NCBI GenBank assembly: GCA_016946835.1
Contig: JACVTC010000287.1
Coordinates: 1-59,722 of the forward strand
Origin: Neocallimastix lanati (nom. inval.)
Lineage: Eukaryota; Neocallimastigomycota; Neocallimastigomycetes; Neocallimastigales; Neocallimastigaceae
Length of the DNA: 59,722 nucleotides
Direction of reading: 5' to 3'
Below the pieces are notes generated by a model. The model was not told where the DNA came from. It worked only from the letters and a program-made list of their open reading frames with translations, and did no database searches. Both the position numbers and the translations under genes were made by a program. Positions within the stretch are counted from its first letter, which is position 1. Each line of letters starts with the position of its first letter. Below are positions 1-9,252 of this stretch, piece by piece.

Positions 1-435
1 AATCAAGTTTTTCGCAAATATTGTGATCTTACAGAATTAGTGGAATCCATTGATAATAATTTAACTAATATCATTAACAGTGGATCTAAAGGAAATGTGG
101 ATAATGTTATTCAAATATTGATGTCGGTTGGAGTTCAAGCTATTTTACCAGTTTGTTATATTAAAAGTTCCTATTCCGAAGGATTAACAGCAAAAGAATT
201 ATTTATTCATTCAAAATCTGGTCGAGCAGGTATTATTTCTACTTCTCTTAATACATCATCTACCGGGTATTTACAAAGAGAACTTGTTAAAAGTATGGAA
301 GATTTAGTAACCGATGAACAAGGAGTAGTTCATAACTACTCCAATGAGGAGATATATTATTACCCATTTAGTACAAATAAGCCAGACATTGATGAAACAT
401 TTTTAGAGCATGCATTTTCTATGGCTAGTCTTTAA
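1..435 (+). CDS. RNA polymerase largest subunit, N-terminal piece (3' end only)
   Basis: The reading frame is open from base 1 and ends with TAA at 433-435. It is the same as the last 144 codons of the gene at 54873-57032. It includes the bridge-helix region, with the segments GLTAKELFIHSKSGRAG and TGYLQRELVKSMEDL. The apparent truncation is only the window edge; on the circle this is not a separate gene. Confidence 0.93.
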   Translation, partial: NQVFRKYCDLTELVESIDNNLTNIINSGSKGNVDNVIQILMSVGVQAILPVCYIKSSYSEGLTAKELFIHSKSGRAGIISTSLNTSSTGYLQRELVKSMEDLVTDEQGVVHNYSNEEIYYYPFSTNKPDIDETFLEHAFSMASL

Positions 436-1092
436 ACTAAATATAATATATAGAGACCGTCAATATGATATTACAGATATAAAAATAGGATATAATATAA
501 AATATATTGTTGAAATCAAAAAAGGTGTAGTTTAAAGTTTTAAAAATATTTTAAATAAAAAAAAATTTATTACTATTACTGTATATTTGTTTTTATATTT
601 TTTTAAAAAAACATTATATACATTTATGAAATAGTTAATTTTTTTAAGCATTTTTTTAACATTTTTTTTTTTTTTAAAAAAAATCATTTACACATATAAT
701 TGGAATAAGCAGTTATTTTTATTTTTAATAATATATAAATTATAGTAATTAATTTACTATTTACATAATTTAAAGTATTAAATATTAATATAAATATAAA
801 TATTATTATGTTTTAAATATAAAAATTATTGAAATATTAAATAAAATTAAAAATTATTAATTAGAGTTTAAATTTGTTATTATTGAATTTTCTTTTTTAT
901 ATTTATAAAATTAAAATGTCATAAAGAATTGCAATTGAATTTACATGTTTAAACATGCTTTTAATTATTAATTTTATTTTTCATAGTTTTATACATGAAT
1001 ATAATTATTATTATTATATTTTTTTTTTTCAATTTTGTATATAATTTTAATTTTTATTTTATTTTAATCTTTAAATTTTTTTTTTTTAGAAA
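436..1092. other. AT-rich intergenic region between convergent genes
   Basis: No gene is seen. It separates the convergent 3' ends of the polymerase gene and the 290-residue gene. It contains a perfect 14-base palindrome, CATGTTTAAACATG, at 944-957, and long T and A runs. The palindrome could help end transcription, but nothing proves this. Confidence 0.6.
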
Positions 1093-1965
1093 TTATTCAG
1101 AATTAATATTCAAAGTTATATAAGATTTTGAATTATAGTAAAAAGTATTATAATGATCATTAATAATTTTATTTATTTTATTGTAGATTACTACCGGATT
1201 ATTTTCAATAATATCACTATTACGTTTGTTAATTTCATTAATATCATATGGAATTCCGTATTCAGAGAGAAATTCCTTGATTTTACTAAAAATAGGTTTT
1301 TCCTTAATCAAAGCAATAGACTTGAACGTCATTTTAATGTAATACTCGGGTTGTAATTCTTCTCCATATCTACTGACTTCAACATAATGAGTTGCCATAA
1401 AATAACTGTTTTGCTTTTTATTTTTTTCGGTGGAGCAATATTGAATAACAAGTATTCCAGCACCAAAATAACTTTTAAATTCATCGAAAAATAAAATATA
1501 AGAATGTAATGATTTGTCAACCATATCAACACTTAATGGCCATTTAGTAGACTTAGATTCATTTTTTCTTATATCGTTGTTTTGACTGTCCTTTTGAAAT
1601 ATCCAATTATTACCTAGGGAAACAACAACTGCCGGATGTCCATATTTAAGAGTGGTAGCAACATTACTGATATATTGATTTAATGGTAGTTTCCCTTCTG
1701 AACGAACATGAACTCCACAATACATATGTCCCGGAATTACTTTATTATTACAAGTGGTTTTATTTCTTTTTAATCCAATACAAGTATTATTCAAACTAAG
1801 TTTGGCCATTTCATGAATTGATGATTGGATATCATCTTCCTTAGTTAAATTATTTAAAATATTATCTTTATTTATATTAAGGTTATAATTATTATTGAAG
1901 ACTTGGACAGATTTACTACATAATATTTCGATCACTTCGTTGTAATAATTTGTTAAATTTTCCAT
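1093..1965 (-). CDS. Hypothetical protein with a giant-virus-type C/H zinc motif
   Basis: This 290-residue protein of unknown function starts at an ATG (1963-1965). Around residues 61-86 it has CIGLKRNKTTC followed by a stretch ending YCGVH. This spacing (Cys, about ten residues, Cys, about nine, Tyr-Cys-x-x-His) resembles a small FCS-like zinc finger that recurs in uncharacterised proteins of nucleocytoplasmic large DNA viruses. The rest, including a central part with FFDEFKSYFGAGILVIQYC, matches nothing I recognise. It is convergent with the polymerase gene and divergent from the helicase gene. A role in late transcription or DNA binding is possible but is inference. A duplicate lies at 57691-58563. 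Confidence 0.8.
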   Translation of the reverse strand: MENLTNYYNEVIEILCSKSVQVFNNNYNLNINKDNILNNLTKEDDIQSSIHEMAKLSLNNTCIGLKRNKTTCNNKVIPGHMYCGVHVRSEGKLPLNQYISNVATTLKYGHPAVVVSLGNNWIFQKDSQNNDIRKNESKSTKWPLSVDMVDKSLHSYILFFDEFKSYFGAGILVIQYCSTEKNKKQNSYFMATHYVEVSRYGEELQPEYYIKMTFKSIALIKEKPIFSKIKEFLSEYGIPYDINEINKRNSDIIENNPVVIYNKINKIINDHYNTFYYNSKSYITLNINSE

Positions 1966-2795
1966 TATTACAAATTTAAATAGAATAATATAAACCTTAT
2001 TAAAAGTAAAAAATAAAATTTAAAATTAAAATATATTAAATTTATAAAAATAATAATGTAAGTAATTCTAAAAGTATTTATTTAACTTCTTTTATAAATG
2101 TCATTTATCATTTGAAAGAGTTTTCTCATATAAATTAAATAAAATTTTTAAAGTTTAAAGTAGATCTAAAAAAAATAAAATTTTTAAAATTTAATCTTAA
2201 TCTAAAATTTAAAATTTTATACCTTTTAATTTATTTTTTGGGATAGTTGAATTTTAAATATTAGTAAATATATATTATATATATATATTTTTTTATAGTT
2301 GGACAGATAATGTAATAATTTATCAATTTTCAATAGCATATATTATTCATTCATATACCAATAAAATTAAAAGAAAAAATTTTAATAACTTAAATATATT
2401 ATTATTACATTGAAAATATATTTATAAAATGATTTAAAAAGTATAATATTTAATACATTTATAAACAAATATTAAGGTTTATATTTTATAAATTTATTAA
2501 AAAAAAAAAAAATATAAAAGTTAAAAGAGTAATACATTTTTTGATATATTACATAAAAATTAGTATAATTTTAATTTTGTATAAAGTATTATTGATGTAG
2601 TAAATAAATTATTATTTTACAATTATTTAATTTAATTTGTTAAGCAGTTTAATTACTTTATTAGTAATTATATTTATTTTACATTATATAAATATATATT
2701 AATTTTTCCTTTTTGTTTTATTTTTTTTTTTTTTAATTTATTTACAAAAATAATAGAGTTAAATAAATTTGTATTGAGGATAGATAGAACTATAA
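1966..2795. other. Divergent AT-rich promoter region
   Basis: About 830 bases without a gene lie between two divergently transcribed genes, so promoters for both should be here. It has AT repeats and homopolymers. The only standout is TATTGAGGATA at 2772-2782, 13 bases before the helicase ATG. Confidence 0.5.
2772..2782 (+). promoter_or_regulatory. Candidate upstream motif TATTGAGGATA
   Basis: Nearly the same 11-mer occurs as TATTGAGTATA at 9235-9245 before the 736-residue gene, and a weaker version, TATTAAGTATT, at 27239-27249 before the capping enzyme. All three genes are transcription-related. In DNA this AT-rich, three hits are suggestive only. Confidence 0.3.
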
Positions 2796-5700
2796 ATGAC
2801 ATATCCGGATATTAATAACTTACATAGTTTAAGAGAATTTACGGAGATTTATACGAATAATCCGTTGATAGAAGAAAATGTACATATGAAAAGATACCAA
2901 ATATTACCCGTAAGGTATATGTCACCGGAAAATGAAGTGGTCAACCGATTTCTAATTTATCATTCACCAGGAACCGGGAAATCATTCACCGCATTATGGA
3001 TTGCATTAAAATTCATAAATGTTTATAAGAAACCTTGTATTATTCTTGTAAAAGGTAAGGAAGCTATTACGGAATTTACCAAACGTGTAAAGACTTGGTA
3101 TGATTATACTTTTGAATATTATCCACACTTACCGAACGTTAAAGATTATAAAGAATTTATCAAAAAGTATATTGAATTTCGCACTTATATAACTTTCTGT
3201 AACGATATCAAAAATATTAATGATAGTAACACTGACACCGATGGTAATGACAACAAAAGTGACCACCAACAGACAACATCTAATTCTTTTTCTTTTTATG
3301 ATGAAAGATTAATTATTATTGATGAAGTTCATCATTTTCGTAACCCTACCAAAAAAAAGTTTATCTATAACAATTTAAGTTCACTTTTAAATCATATTAA
3401 TAAAGGTCGAATTATATTTATGTCTGCAACTCCTATTTTTGATAATGCAAATGAAATAACAGATCTGGTTAAATTAATTAAACCAAATTTGAATTCCACT
3501 TCATTTTTAACCCCTGAAAAACTGAAAGAAGAAATGCTTGGTCACCTGTCTTATTATGGATTAAATCCACCAAACACGACCGTGAATTATATGGGTTCAT
3601 ATATACCAGGTATTGAACGTTACAAAATAGTAAAAGTACCTATGCAAGGAGTTCAACTTCAAAATTATCGAAATATCCTAAAGGAACCTCAAGAGAAGAA
3701 TAATATGGGAATCAATTATGTGAAAGCAACACTTGGTGTTCTTCATTTACAAATTGATGATAATTTAACACAAGATACTAATAAAGGATCAAAAGAAAAA
3801 GGTAAATCCAATGATACCAAAAAGGGATCAAAAGCAAAAGGTAAATCGAACGATGCAAAAAAAAGATCAAAATCCAAAGTTAAATCGGATTTATCAGAAT
3901 ACCAATTTAGTAATGATAAGATTATTCATAGTAACCCTCATTTACAAGATATTATAATGCAACAATCCAAGGATATTAAAAATTATTGTTGTAAATTGTA
4001 TCATTGTCTTAACGAAATAAATAAAAAGGAAAATCCAGACGGACCTGTATTTATCTATTGCAGTATCATTGAGCAAGTTGGTATTTATTACTTTTCCGCG
4101 ATACTTTGTGCTATGGGCTATCATTATGTATATAATAAAATATCTTCTAATAGCCGTCATAATGATGAGACATCAAATTTTTCCAATTTAGAAAGTAAAG
4201 TGGATAGGAAAGGCAAAGGGATCGATCGTTTTCTTCCTCATCATTTTTCTTCTTTTCATGATGGTGATGTTGATGATGATAACGAATTCGCTGAACTAAA
4301 GGAAATTCGAAAAGAAAGAGAGGATAAATTTTGGAATTTTACATTTATTACTGGAGATAAAAAGCTCTGTCCAAATATGATGGAACGTTTAGATATGTTT
4401 AATGATTCAAGTAATCAAAATGGATCAAAGATAAAGGTTCTTCTAGGAAGTGACATAGTATCGGAAAGTGTTGATATTATGAATGTCCGACAATTACACA
4501 TATTAACACCGCATTGGAATTATGAGAAAATAAATCAAATTATTGGCCGTATTCGACGCGTCGGTTCACATGATTCTCTTCCTGAAAATCAACGATTCGT
4601 CAATGTTTATTTGTACATGGCATATGATGACGAAGTAGAGTGTTCCGATTCATATCAGTATAGTGTGGACTATCGCAAGTATATTTTATGTGAAAATAAA
4701 TATAAAGATGCGTTAAAATTTAATCAAGCATTAAAAAATGCTTCTATAGAATTTTTGATTCATGCTCCTTTTAACTTAAATGATTCTCAAAACACTAACG
4801 GTCTCTCTACTAAAGAACAGAATAAACCTTTTGATATTGAATCAAGCCTGAGTGAAAGTAGAGCAATGACCAATACTAGTATAGCTATAGATGCTAATAT
4901 TCATGGAGAGACTTCTACATTCAAAGATATTAATGGAAATGAGATAATTGGCAATACAAGTATCGTTCCATATTTACATTATTCTTCAGTATACTTAGAT
5001 AAACTTTTACCATTATGTATGATCGAAATAAATAAAAAGTTAAGTACATTCTTTTCAGAGAACAATTGTATTAGAATTATGGATCTTATGGATAGAATTC
5101 CTGTCATTAACCTATTCGTTTTACCAAAATTAATAGAATATATTAATAGTAATAATATTGTGATAGCTGGTGGTATTTTAAGATATTCTGACGGAATGAT
5201 TTATCGTAAAATTATATCCAATTGTCGTTTAAATTATAGGAATGCTTATTTTGAAAAATTAATTCGCCAAAATCTTCCATTTTATAATAATAATAGAAGT
5301 GGACAAATGAACGAACAGTCATCCAACTTTATTCACATAGAGGTTGATATTAAAAGCGAGGAAATAGTGTCTTTAAACAATAAATTACAAAATGCTGATA
5401 TGACCAGAGAAGCATATAATCAAATTATTAAATATTCTCATACTGAAAAATTGTTTATATTAAGATATGCTCTACGTCAAAATTTATTCAATATCACTAA
5501 ATTATTTTATCCTTATTGGAAAAAAATCGATAATTTCATTTATATATCGTATTTTTCAACTATTAAAACTACATCTTATGCTAGTAATAAAAAAAAGTCA
5601 GTGAATGATTTTAGTACTAATATAATTTATGCAGATTTTAATCTTCGAGAATGGAAGTTGGTAAATGAAGAGCTTAATTCAGAGAATATCTCAAAACAAA

Positions 5701-6305
5701 TGGATGATCATTATAGTACTGAAGAAGGAAATCGAACAAAAGATCGTTATAAATATGTCTATATGTTATGTAATGATTTAACTTTAAGATATTGCGATTT
5801 GAAAAAAAATTTAAATTTTAATTTTAAAAAACAGAAACGTTCTACTTCAAAACGTTCTACTTCAAAACGTTCAACTTCAAAACGTTCTACTTCAGATTCG
5901 GGTTCTATTAATTTTCGTGAAGTTAATCGTGGTCGTAATATTGAATCTTTTTATATAAAACAAGAACTTTTGGAAAAGCTCATCTATTCAATTTGTTATG
6001 ACGATATGGAAAAAAAATTGTCATCTATTTGTATTCCAAACTCTCAAGAAACTTCTATAGAAAAAATGGAAAAAATTTATAAAGAAGAAAACAATAAAGA
6101 TAAATATAAAGAAATTAAAAAACATATTTTAAGCGTTGTCACTCAAAACGATATTCCTAAATATTGTAATGAAAGACCACATCAAGCTTTTTTGTTGCAT
6201 GAATTATTGATATCATTTTCAAAAACAATGAAAAAAACTAGAAAGGAAATGATAGAATTATGGAAAAAATATTTATTTGATTATGATCTTATTATTATTT
6301 TATAA
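2796..6305 (+). CDS. D6/D11-type SF2 helicase-ATPase (viral transcription factor)
   Basis: This 1169-residue DExH helicase resembles the D6/D11 group of poxvirus-like viruses (early transcription factor small subunit and NPH-I), DNA-dependent ATPases that act in viral transcription initiation, elongation or termination. Visible motifs are Walker A in YHSPGTGKS (about residues 54-62), DEAH-like box IIDEVHHFRN (about 173-182), motif III MSATPIFDN (about 209-217), and motifs V/VI LLGSDIVSESVDI and INQIIGRIRRVGSH (about 549-595). A charged Lys/Ser repeat insert (about 330-365) separates the two helicase lobes. The C-terminal half (about 650-1169) is unusual for the family, whose members are often near 630 residues, and includes four copies of KRSTS. 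The start is the first ATG, 13 bases after a TATTGAGGATA motif. Similar helicases also occur in yeast cytoplasmic plasmids. Which of the two family branches it belongs to is not clear from reading alone. Confidence 0.88.
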   Translation: MTYPDINNLHSLREFTEIYTNNPLIEENVHMKRYQILPVRYMSPENEVVNRFLIYHSPGTGKSFTALWIALKFINVYKKPCIILVKGKEAITEFTKRVKTWYDYTFEYYPHLPNVKDYKEFIKKYIEFRTYITFCNDIKNINDSNTDTDGNDNKSDHQQTTSNSFSFYDERLIIIDEVHHFRNPTKKKFIYNNLSSLLNHINKGRIIFMSATPIFDNANEITDLVKLIKPNLNSTSFLTPEKLKEEMLGHLSYYGLNPPNTTVNYMGSYIPGIERYKIVKVPMQGVQLQNYRNILKEPQEKNNMGINYVKATLGVLHLQIDDNLTQDTNKGSKEKGKSNDTKKGSKAKGKSNDAKKRSKSKVKSDLSEYQFSNDKIIHSNPHLQDIIMQQSKDIKNYCCKLYHCLNEINKKENPDGPVFIYCSIIEQVGIYYFSAILCAMGYHYVYNKISSNSRHNDETSNFSNLESKVDRKGKGIDRFLPHHFSSFHDGDVDDDNEFAELKEIRKEREDKFWNFTFITGDKKLCPNMMERLDMFNDSSNQNGSKIKVLLGSDIVSESVDIMNVRQLHILTPHWNYEKINQIIGRIRRVGSHDSLPENQRFVNVYLYMAYDDEVECSDSYQYSVDYRKYILCENKYKDALKFNQALKNASIEFLIHAPFNLNDSQNTNGLSTKEQNKPFDIESSLSESRAMTNTSIAIDANIHGETSTFKDINGNEIIGNTSIVPYLHYSSVYLDKLLPLCMIEINKKLSTFFSENNCIRIMDLMDRIPVINLFVLPKLIEYINSNNIVIAGGILRYSDGMIYRKIISNCRLNYRNAYFEKLIRQNLPFYNNNRSGQMNEQSSNFIHIEVDIKSEEIVSLNNKLQNADMTREAYNQIIKYSHTEKLFILRYALRQNLFNITKLFYPYWKKIDNFIYISYFSTIKTTSYASNKKKSVNDFSTNIIYADFNLREWKLVNEELNSENISKQMDDHYSTEEGNRTKDRYKYVYMLCNDLTLRYCDLKKNLNFNFKKQKRSTSKRSTSKRSTSKRSTSDSGSINFREVNRGRNIESFYIKQELLEKLIYSICYDDMEKKLSSICIPNSQETSIEKMEKIYKEENNKDKYKEIKKHILSVVTQNDIPKYCNERPHQAFLLHELLISFSKTMKKTRKEMIELWKKYLFDYDLIIIL
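3784..3890 (+). repeat. Lys/Ser-rich imperfect repeat inside the helicase gene
   Basis: About three imperfect units of roughly 13 codons, of the type KGSKEKGKSNDTK, lie between the two helicase lobes. It is a low-complexity, strongly basic insert that is probably disordered. Confidence 0.7.
5835..5894 (+). repeat. 15-base tandem repeat encoding KRSTS
   Basis: Four in-frame copies of a 15-base unit (aaacgttctacttca type) encode a run of basic/serine residues in the helicase C-terminal half. Their near identity suggests recent slippage or expansion. Confidence 0.8.
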
Positions 6306-6976
6306 ATGAATAAACATTTAATTATCATTATTTTTAGTATAATTAATATATATATTGTAAATAAATTTTATATAAATTAAAATAATAATATATAAATAAT
6401 TACAAAAATAAAAAAATATTTTAAATTAAAATTTTATATATAGGTATATGAATAAATAGTATATTAAAATTAAATATTAAATATTAATTATATAAGAGAT
6501 TATTATTATTATTATTATTATATTTGAAAAATTAAATGTAAATATTTTATATTATATATAGTATTTTTTTAAAAATAAAAATTAATTGATAATTTTATAT
6601 TCCTTTTTACTTTTTTTTTTTTTTAAATAAATAGAAAAAAAATAAATATATTTATCTGTACATTGAAAAATATATATATATTTTTTTAAAAAAATTAATA
6701 TCCAAATATATTTAATGTAATTATAATTATATATCGTTATTCATTACACGTTTAAATATAATTTTATATATAAATATATATATAATATTATTTTATTAAA
6801 TAAATATATTATATTATTTTATATTATATTATATTTTATTGTTATATTACATTATTATTAAATAAATTTATATTATTATTATTAATAATTTAAATTATGT
6901 TATTACTAAAGTATATTTAAATGAAATTATAACATTAAAATTGTCAAATTTTTACTATAAACATATAAATATATAT
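6306..6976. other. AT-rich intergenic region, convergent genes
   Basis: There are no genes or clear signals, only ATT/TTA microsatellite stretches (for example around 6498-6522) and T runs between two convergent coding regions. Confidence 0.6.
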
Positions 6977-7828
6977 TTATAATCTTTTAGTACTACAATG
7001 AATTGAATTTGGTATAAAGTTTATATCTACAAAGTAAGCTTTACATGTAAAATTGACCATTGGTATATTATTAACAATACGTTCATTAATAATAATATAA
7101 TTTACTTTTATCAATGGATAAATATTTCCATTAATATAACAAAACGTGTCTCTAGAAAGAAGATCTGCCATCTCATCCAAATAATCATCTCCACAATAAA
7201 CATTAGTACCAATCTTTTTTTTGCCTTTAAATGAATCTTTAAAGTAGCGAATATTAATATATTCGGTATTATTATTTCCTTTATTTATAATACCAGTAAA
7301 GATCCAATTTTGATTAAATTTTACATTATTTTTTTTTAACATGTAATAAATAGGAGAAGATTCATCGATATGTCTAATATAATCCGAAATTAGCATTTGC
7401 ATACGAGAATCGATAAATCGAAGTCGTTCAATAAATTTTTTCATTGGTTCAGTTTCGTTTTCGGAAATTCGATGAATAAAATTATCTTGTACAAAATTGT
7501 TTTTATTAAGATGGTAATGAGACATTGGAATAGATAAAGAGGGTAAATCCGTTAACGTAATACCAGAACTAATTTTTAAAGGTCCTAAAATTACATTATT
7601 GGTATTATTGAAACATTTGATAACAAATCGAAACATACTATTATTTTTAGGTAAAGGTACAACTTCCTTAAAATTTATAGTAGATATCATTCTTTGAAAT
7701 ATCATATCTGTACTGCATGATGATGATAAGATACGATTATAATAATCCATTCTTGAAGTACTAGATTTATTAGAAGAGTTTATCGACTTGACAAGTTGTT
7801 CCGAACTTTTAAAATTCTTTTTATGCAT
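6977..7828 (-). CDS. Unidentified 283-residue core-region protein
   Basis: It starts at an ATG (7826-7828). No signal peptide or transmembrane segment is seen. It appears to be a mixed alpha/beta soluble protein with a Ser/Lys-rich N-terminus (about 1-25), a beta-rich block around residues 55-105, and another around 170-280 with KINYIII-like strands. It has isolated Cys residues but no zinc pattern. Position among replication and transcription genes suggests an information-processing role, for example a single-stranded-DNA-binding protein or transcription factor, neither of which I otherwise see. That is inference from context only. Confidence 0.75.
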   Translation of the reverse strand: MHKKNFKSSEQLVKSINSSNKSSTSRMDYYNRILSSSCSTDMIFQRMISTINFKEVVPLPKNNSMFRFVIKCFNNTNNVILGPLKISSGITLTDLPSLSIPMSHYHLNKNNFVQDNFIHRISENETEPMKKFIERLRFIDSRMQMLISDYIRHIDESSPIYYMLKKNNVKFNQNWIFTGIINKGNNNTEYINIRYFKDSFKGKKKIGTNVYCGDDYLDEMADLLSRDTFCYINGNIYPLIKVNYIIINERIVNNIPMVNFTCKAYFVDINFIPNSIHCSTKRL

Positions 7829-8414
7829 TTTAAATTTTAATACTTTTTAATACATTAATTATTGTATTTAAAAAATTTCAATTAAATTTATATACGTTAA
7901 TGAGTAATTTACTATTAAATTTATAATTTAATTTTTCATTTTAAACAAATTAGGAAATGGTTAAAATATATTATTTATGTCAATTTTTTTTTCTTTTTTT
8001 GTATAAGCCCCTAATCACTATAAACTACTAATTTTATTATTACTTTTATTATTTTTTAAAAAAAAAATTTAAATATTTACAAATTAATATTATAATATAC
8101 ATAATTTCTTATATTAAATTCATTTCATTTCATATGAAAGAATATTTATAATTAATTAGAAATATTATAATATTGGATAATAATTTCAAAAAAAAAAAAT
8201 AATTTATGTAAAAATTAAAATTATTCATATTTTTTTTTAAACCAAAACTATAATTTTAATATTTTATAAAAGTTAAATTGAACATAAAATTCCATATTTT
8301 TAATTGGATATATATATAATTGAATTATATTTAAATAACATTTATTAAATATTTAAAATTCATAAATAATTTAAATCTAAATATTATTAAAAAATTATAA
8401 ATTAAATAAAAGTT
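7829..8414. other. AT-rich intergenic region
   Basis: This 586-base gap lies between two minus-strand genes. It should hold the promoter of the 283-residue gene near its left end. No motif stands out. Confidence 0.6.
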
Positions 8415-8666
8415 TTAAATAACTCTTTTACAGTTTGAACAATAATATACTATAGTGGCCTCTTCATCACATCTACGAATTTGTAAACGTCTCAACTCAA
8501 TATATTTATTATTATTACATCTTTTACAACATATAGAATTTTTTTTTATTTCCTTTTTTTCATCATCTAATACCGGTAATTTATTTTTCTCTCTTAATCT
8601 ATCTTCACTAAATAAGGACGATTCTTTAAAAAATTTATCCAATGCTTTCATCGAAATATTATCCAT
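8415..8666 (-). CDS. Small TFIIS/RPB9-type zinc-ribbon protein
   Basis: This 83-residue protein ends in a zinc ribbon. CKRC (47-50) and CSNC (76-79) frame RRCDEEATIVYY, which matches the TFIIS C-terminal hairpin, where an Asp-Glu pair at the tip (here D67-E68) reaches into the polymerase active site to stimulate transcript cleavage. The N-terminal half is short, charged and helical, so the protein is much smaller than cellular TFIIS and many viral homologues and closer in size to archaeal TFS or an RPB9-like subunit. It probably serves the element's own RNA polymerase. The acidic pair favours a cleavage factor over RPB9, but both remain possible. Confidence 0.85.
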   Translation of the reverse strand: MDNISMKALDKFFKESSLFSEDRLREKNKLPVLDDEKKEIKKNSICCKRCNNNKYIELRRLQIRRCDEEATIVYYCSNCKRVI

Positions 8667-9252
8667 ATTATATTAATTTTTTTTATTATTAATCTTTAAT
8701 CTATTTAAATTAATTTATTTATTTTTATTTATTTATTTTTATATATTTATTTTTATTTATTTATTTTTATATATTTATTTTTATTTATTTATTTATTTAT
8801 ATATTTATATATTTAATTCATTAATTTACTTTCTATTATTTATTTGTTATATCTATTTAAAGTTTTTAAAAAGAATATTTCCTAATTTTTTTTCTCCAAA
8901 ATTTAGTTATAAATTTGATTTAGATTTTAACAAATTTTTAAATTTTTTAAAATTCATTTTAGAAAAAAAAAATATTATAAAAATTTTTCTAAAATATTTG
9001 TAGTACTTAAAAAAATAAAAATAGCCTTGTCAAATTTAGCAATGAAATAAAAAAAAATCAAAAATAAAAAATTCAATACAAAAAAAAAAAAAAAAATAAT
9101 AATAAATATATATCTATTTAAATATAATAATTCATAGTTGATTTTTAAAATGATAAAAAATTTACTCTAGGTACGATTTAAAATATTAACAAGAAATATT
9201 ATTATTTTTTTTATAGGTAAAAATTATATTTTTATATTGAGTATAAAAAACT
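8667..9252. other. Divergent AT-rich promoter region with TTTA repeats
   Basis: This 586-base region lies between divergent genes. From about 8700 to 8815 it is an imperfect tandem array of TTTA/TTTTA units. TATTGAGTATA lies at 9235-9245. Nothing else is seen. Confidence 0.6.
9235..9245 (+). promoter_or_regulatory. Candidate upstream motif TATTGAGTATA
   Basis: It matches the motif at 2772-2782 in 10 of 11 bases and sits 7 bases before the ATG of the 736-residue gene. It may be part of a short viral-type promoter or start region; evidence is limited to a few genes. Confidence 0.3.

Larger units (their letters stand above)
1..3124. repeat. Terminal overlap, left copy
   Basis: This stretch is repeated at the right end of the window (56598-59722). 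It holds the 3' part of the RNA polymerase large-subunit gene, a complete zinc-motif gene and the 5' part of a helicase gene. The copies agree wherever I compared them. The exception is a poly-T run ending at 1087, which has 12 T here and 13 T in the other copy (ending at 57685), so the offset changes from 56597 to 56598. Boundaries inside genes point to a circular molecule or concatemer, not to a biological terminal repeat. Confidence 0.95.

Noticed and set aside
1-3124. Terminal repeats of a linear virus or yeast-type linear plasmid
   Set aside because: The repeat is direct, starts and ends inside genes, and has no terminal inverted repeat; a circular overlap explains it better.
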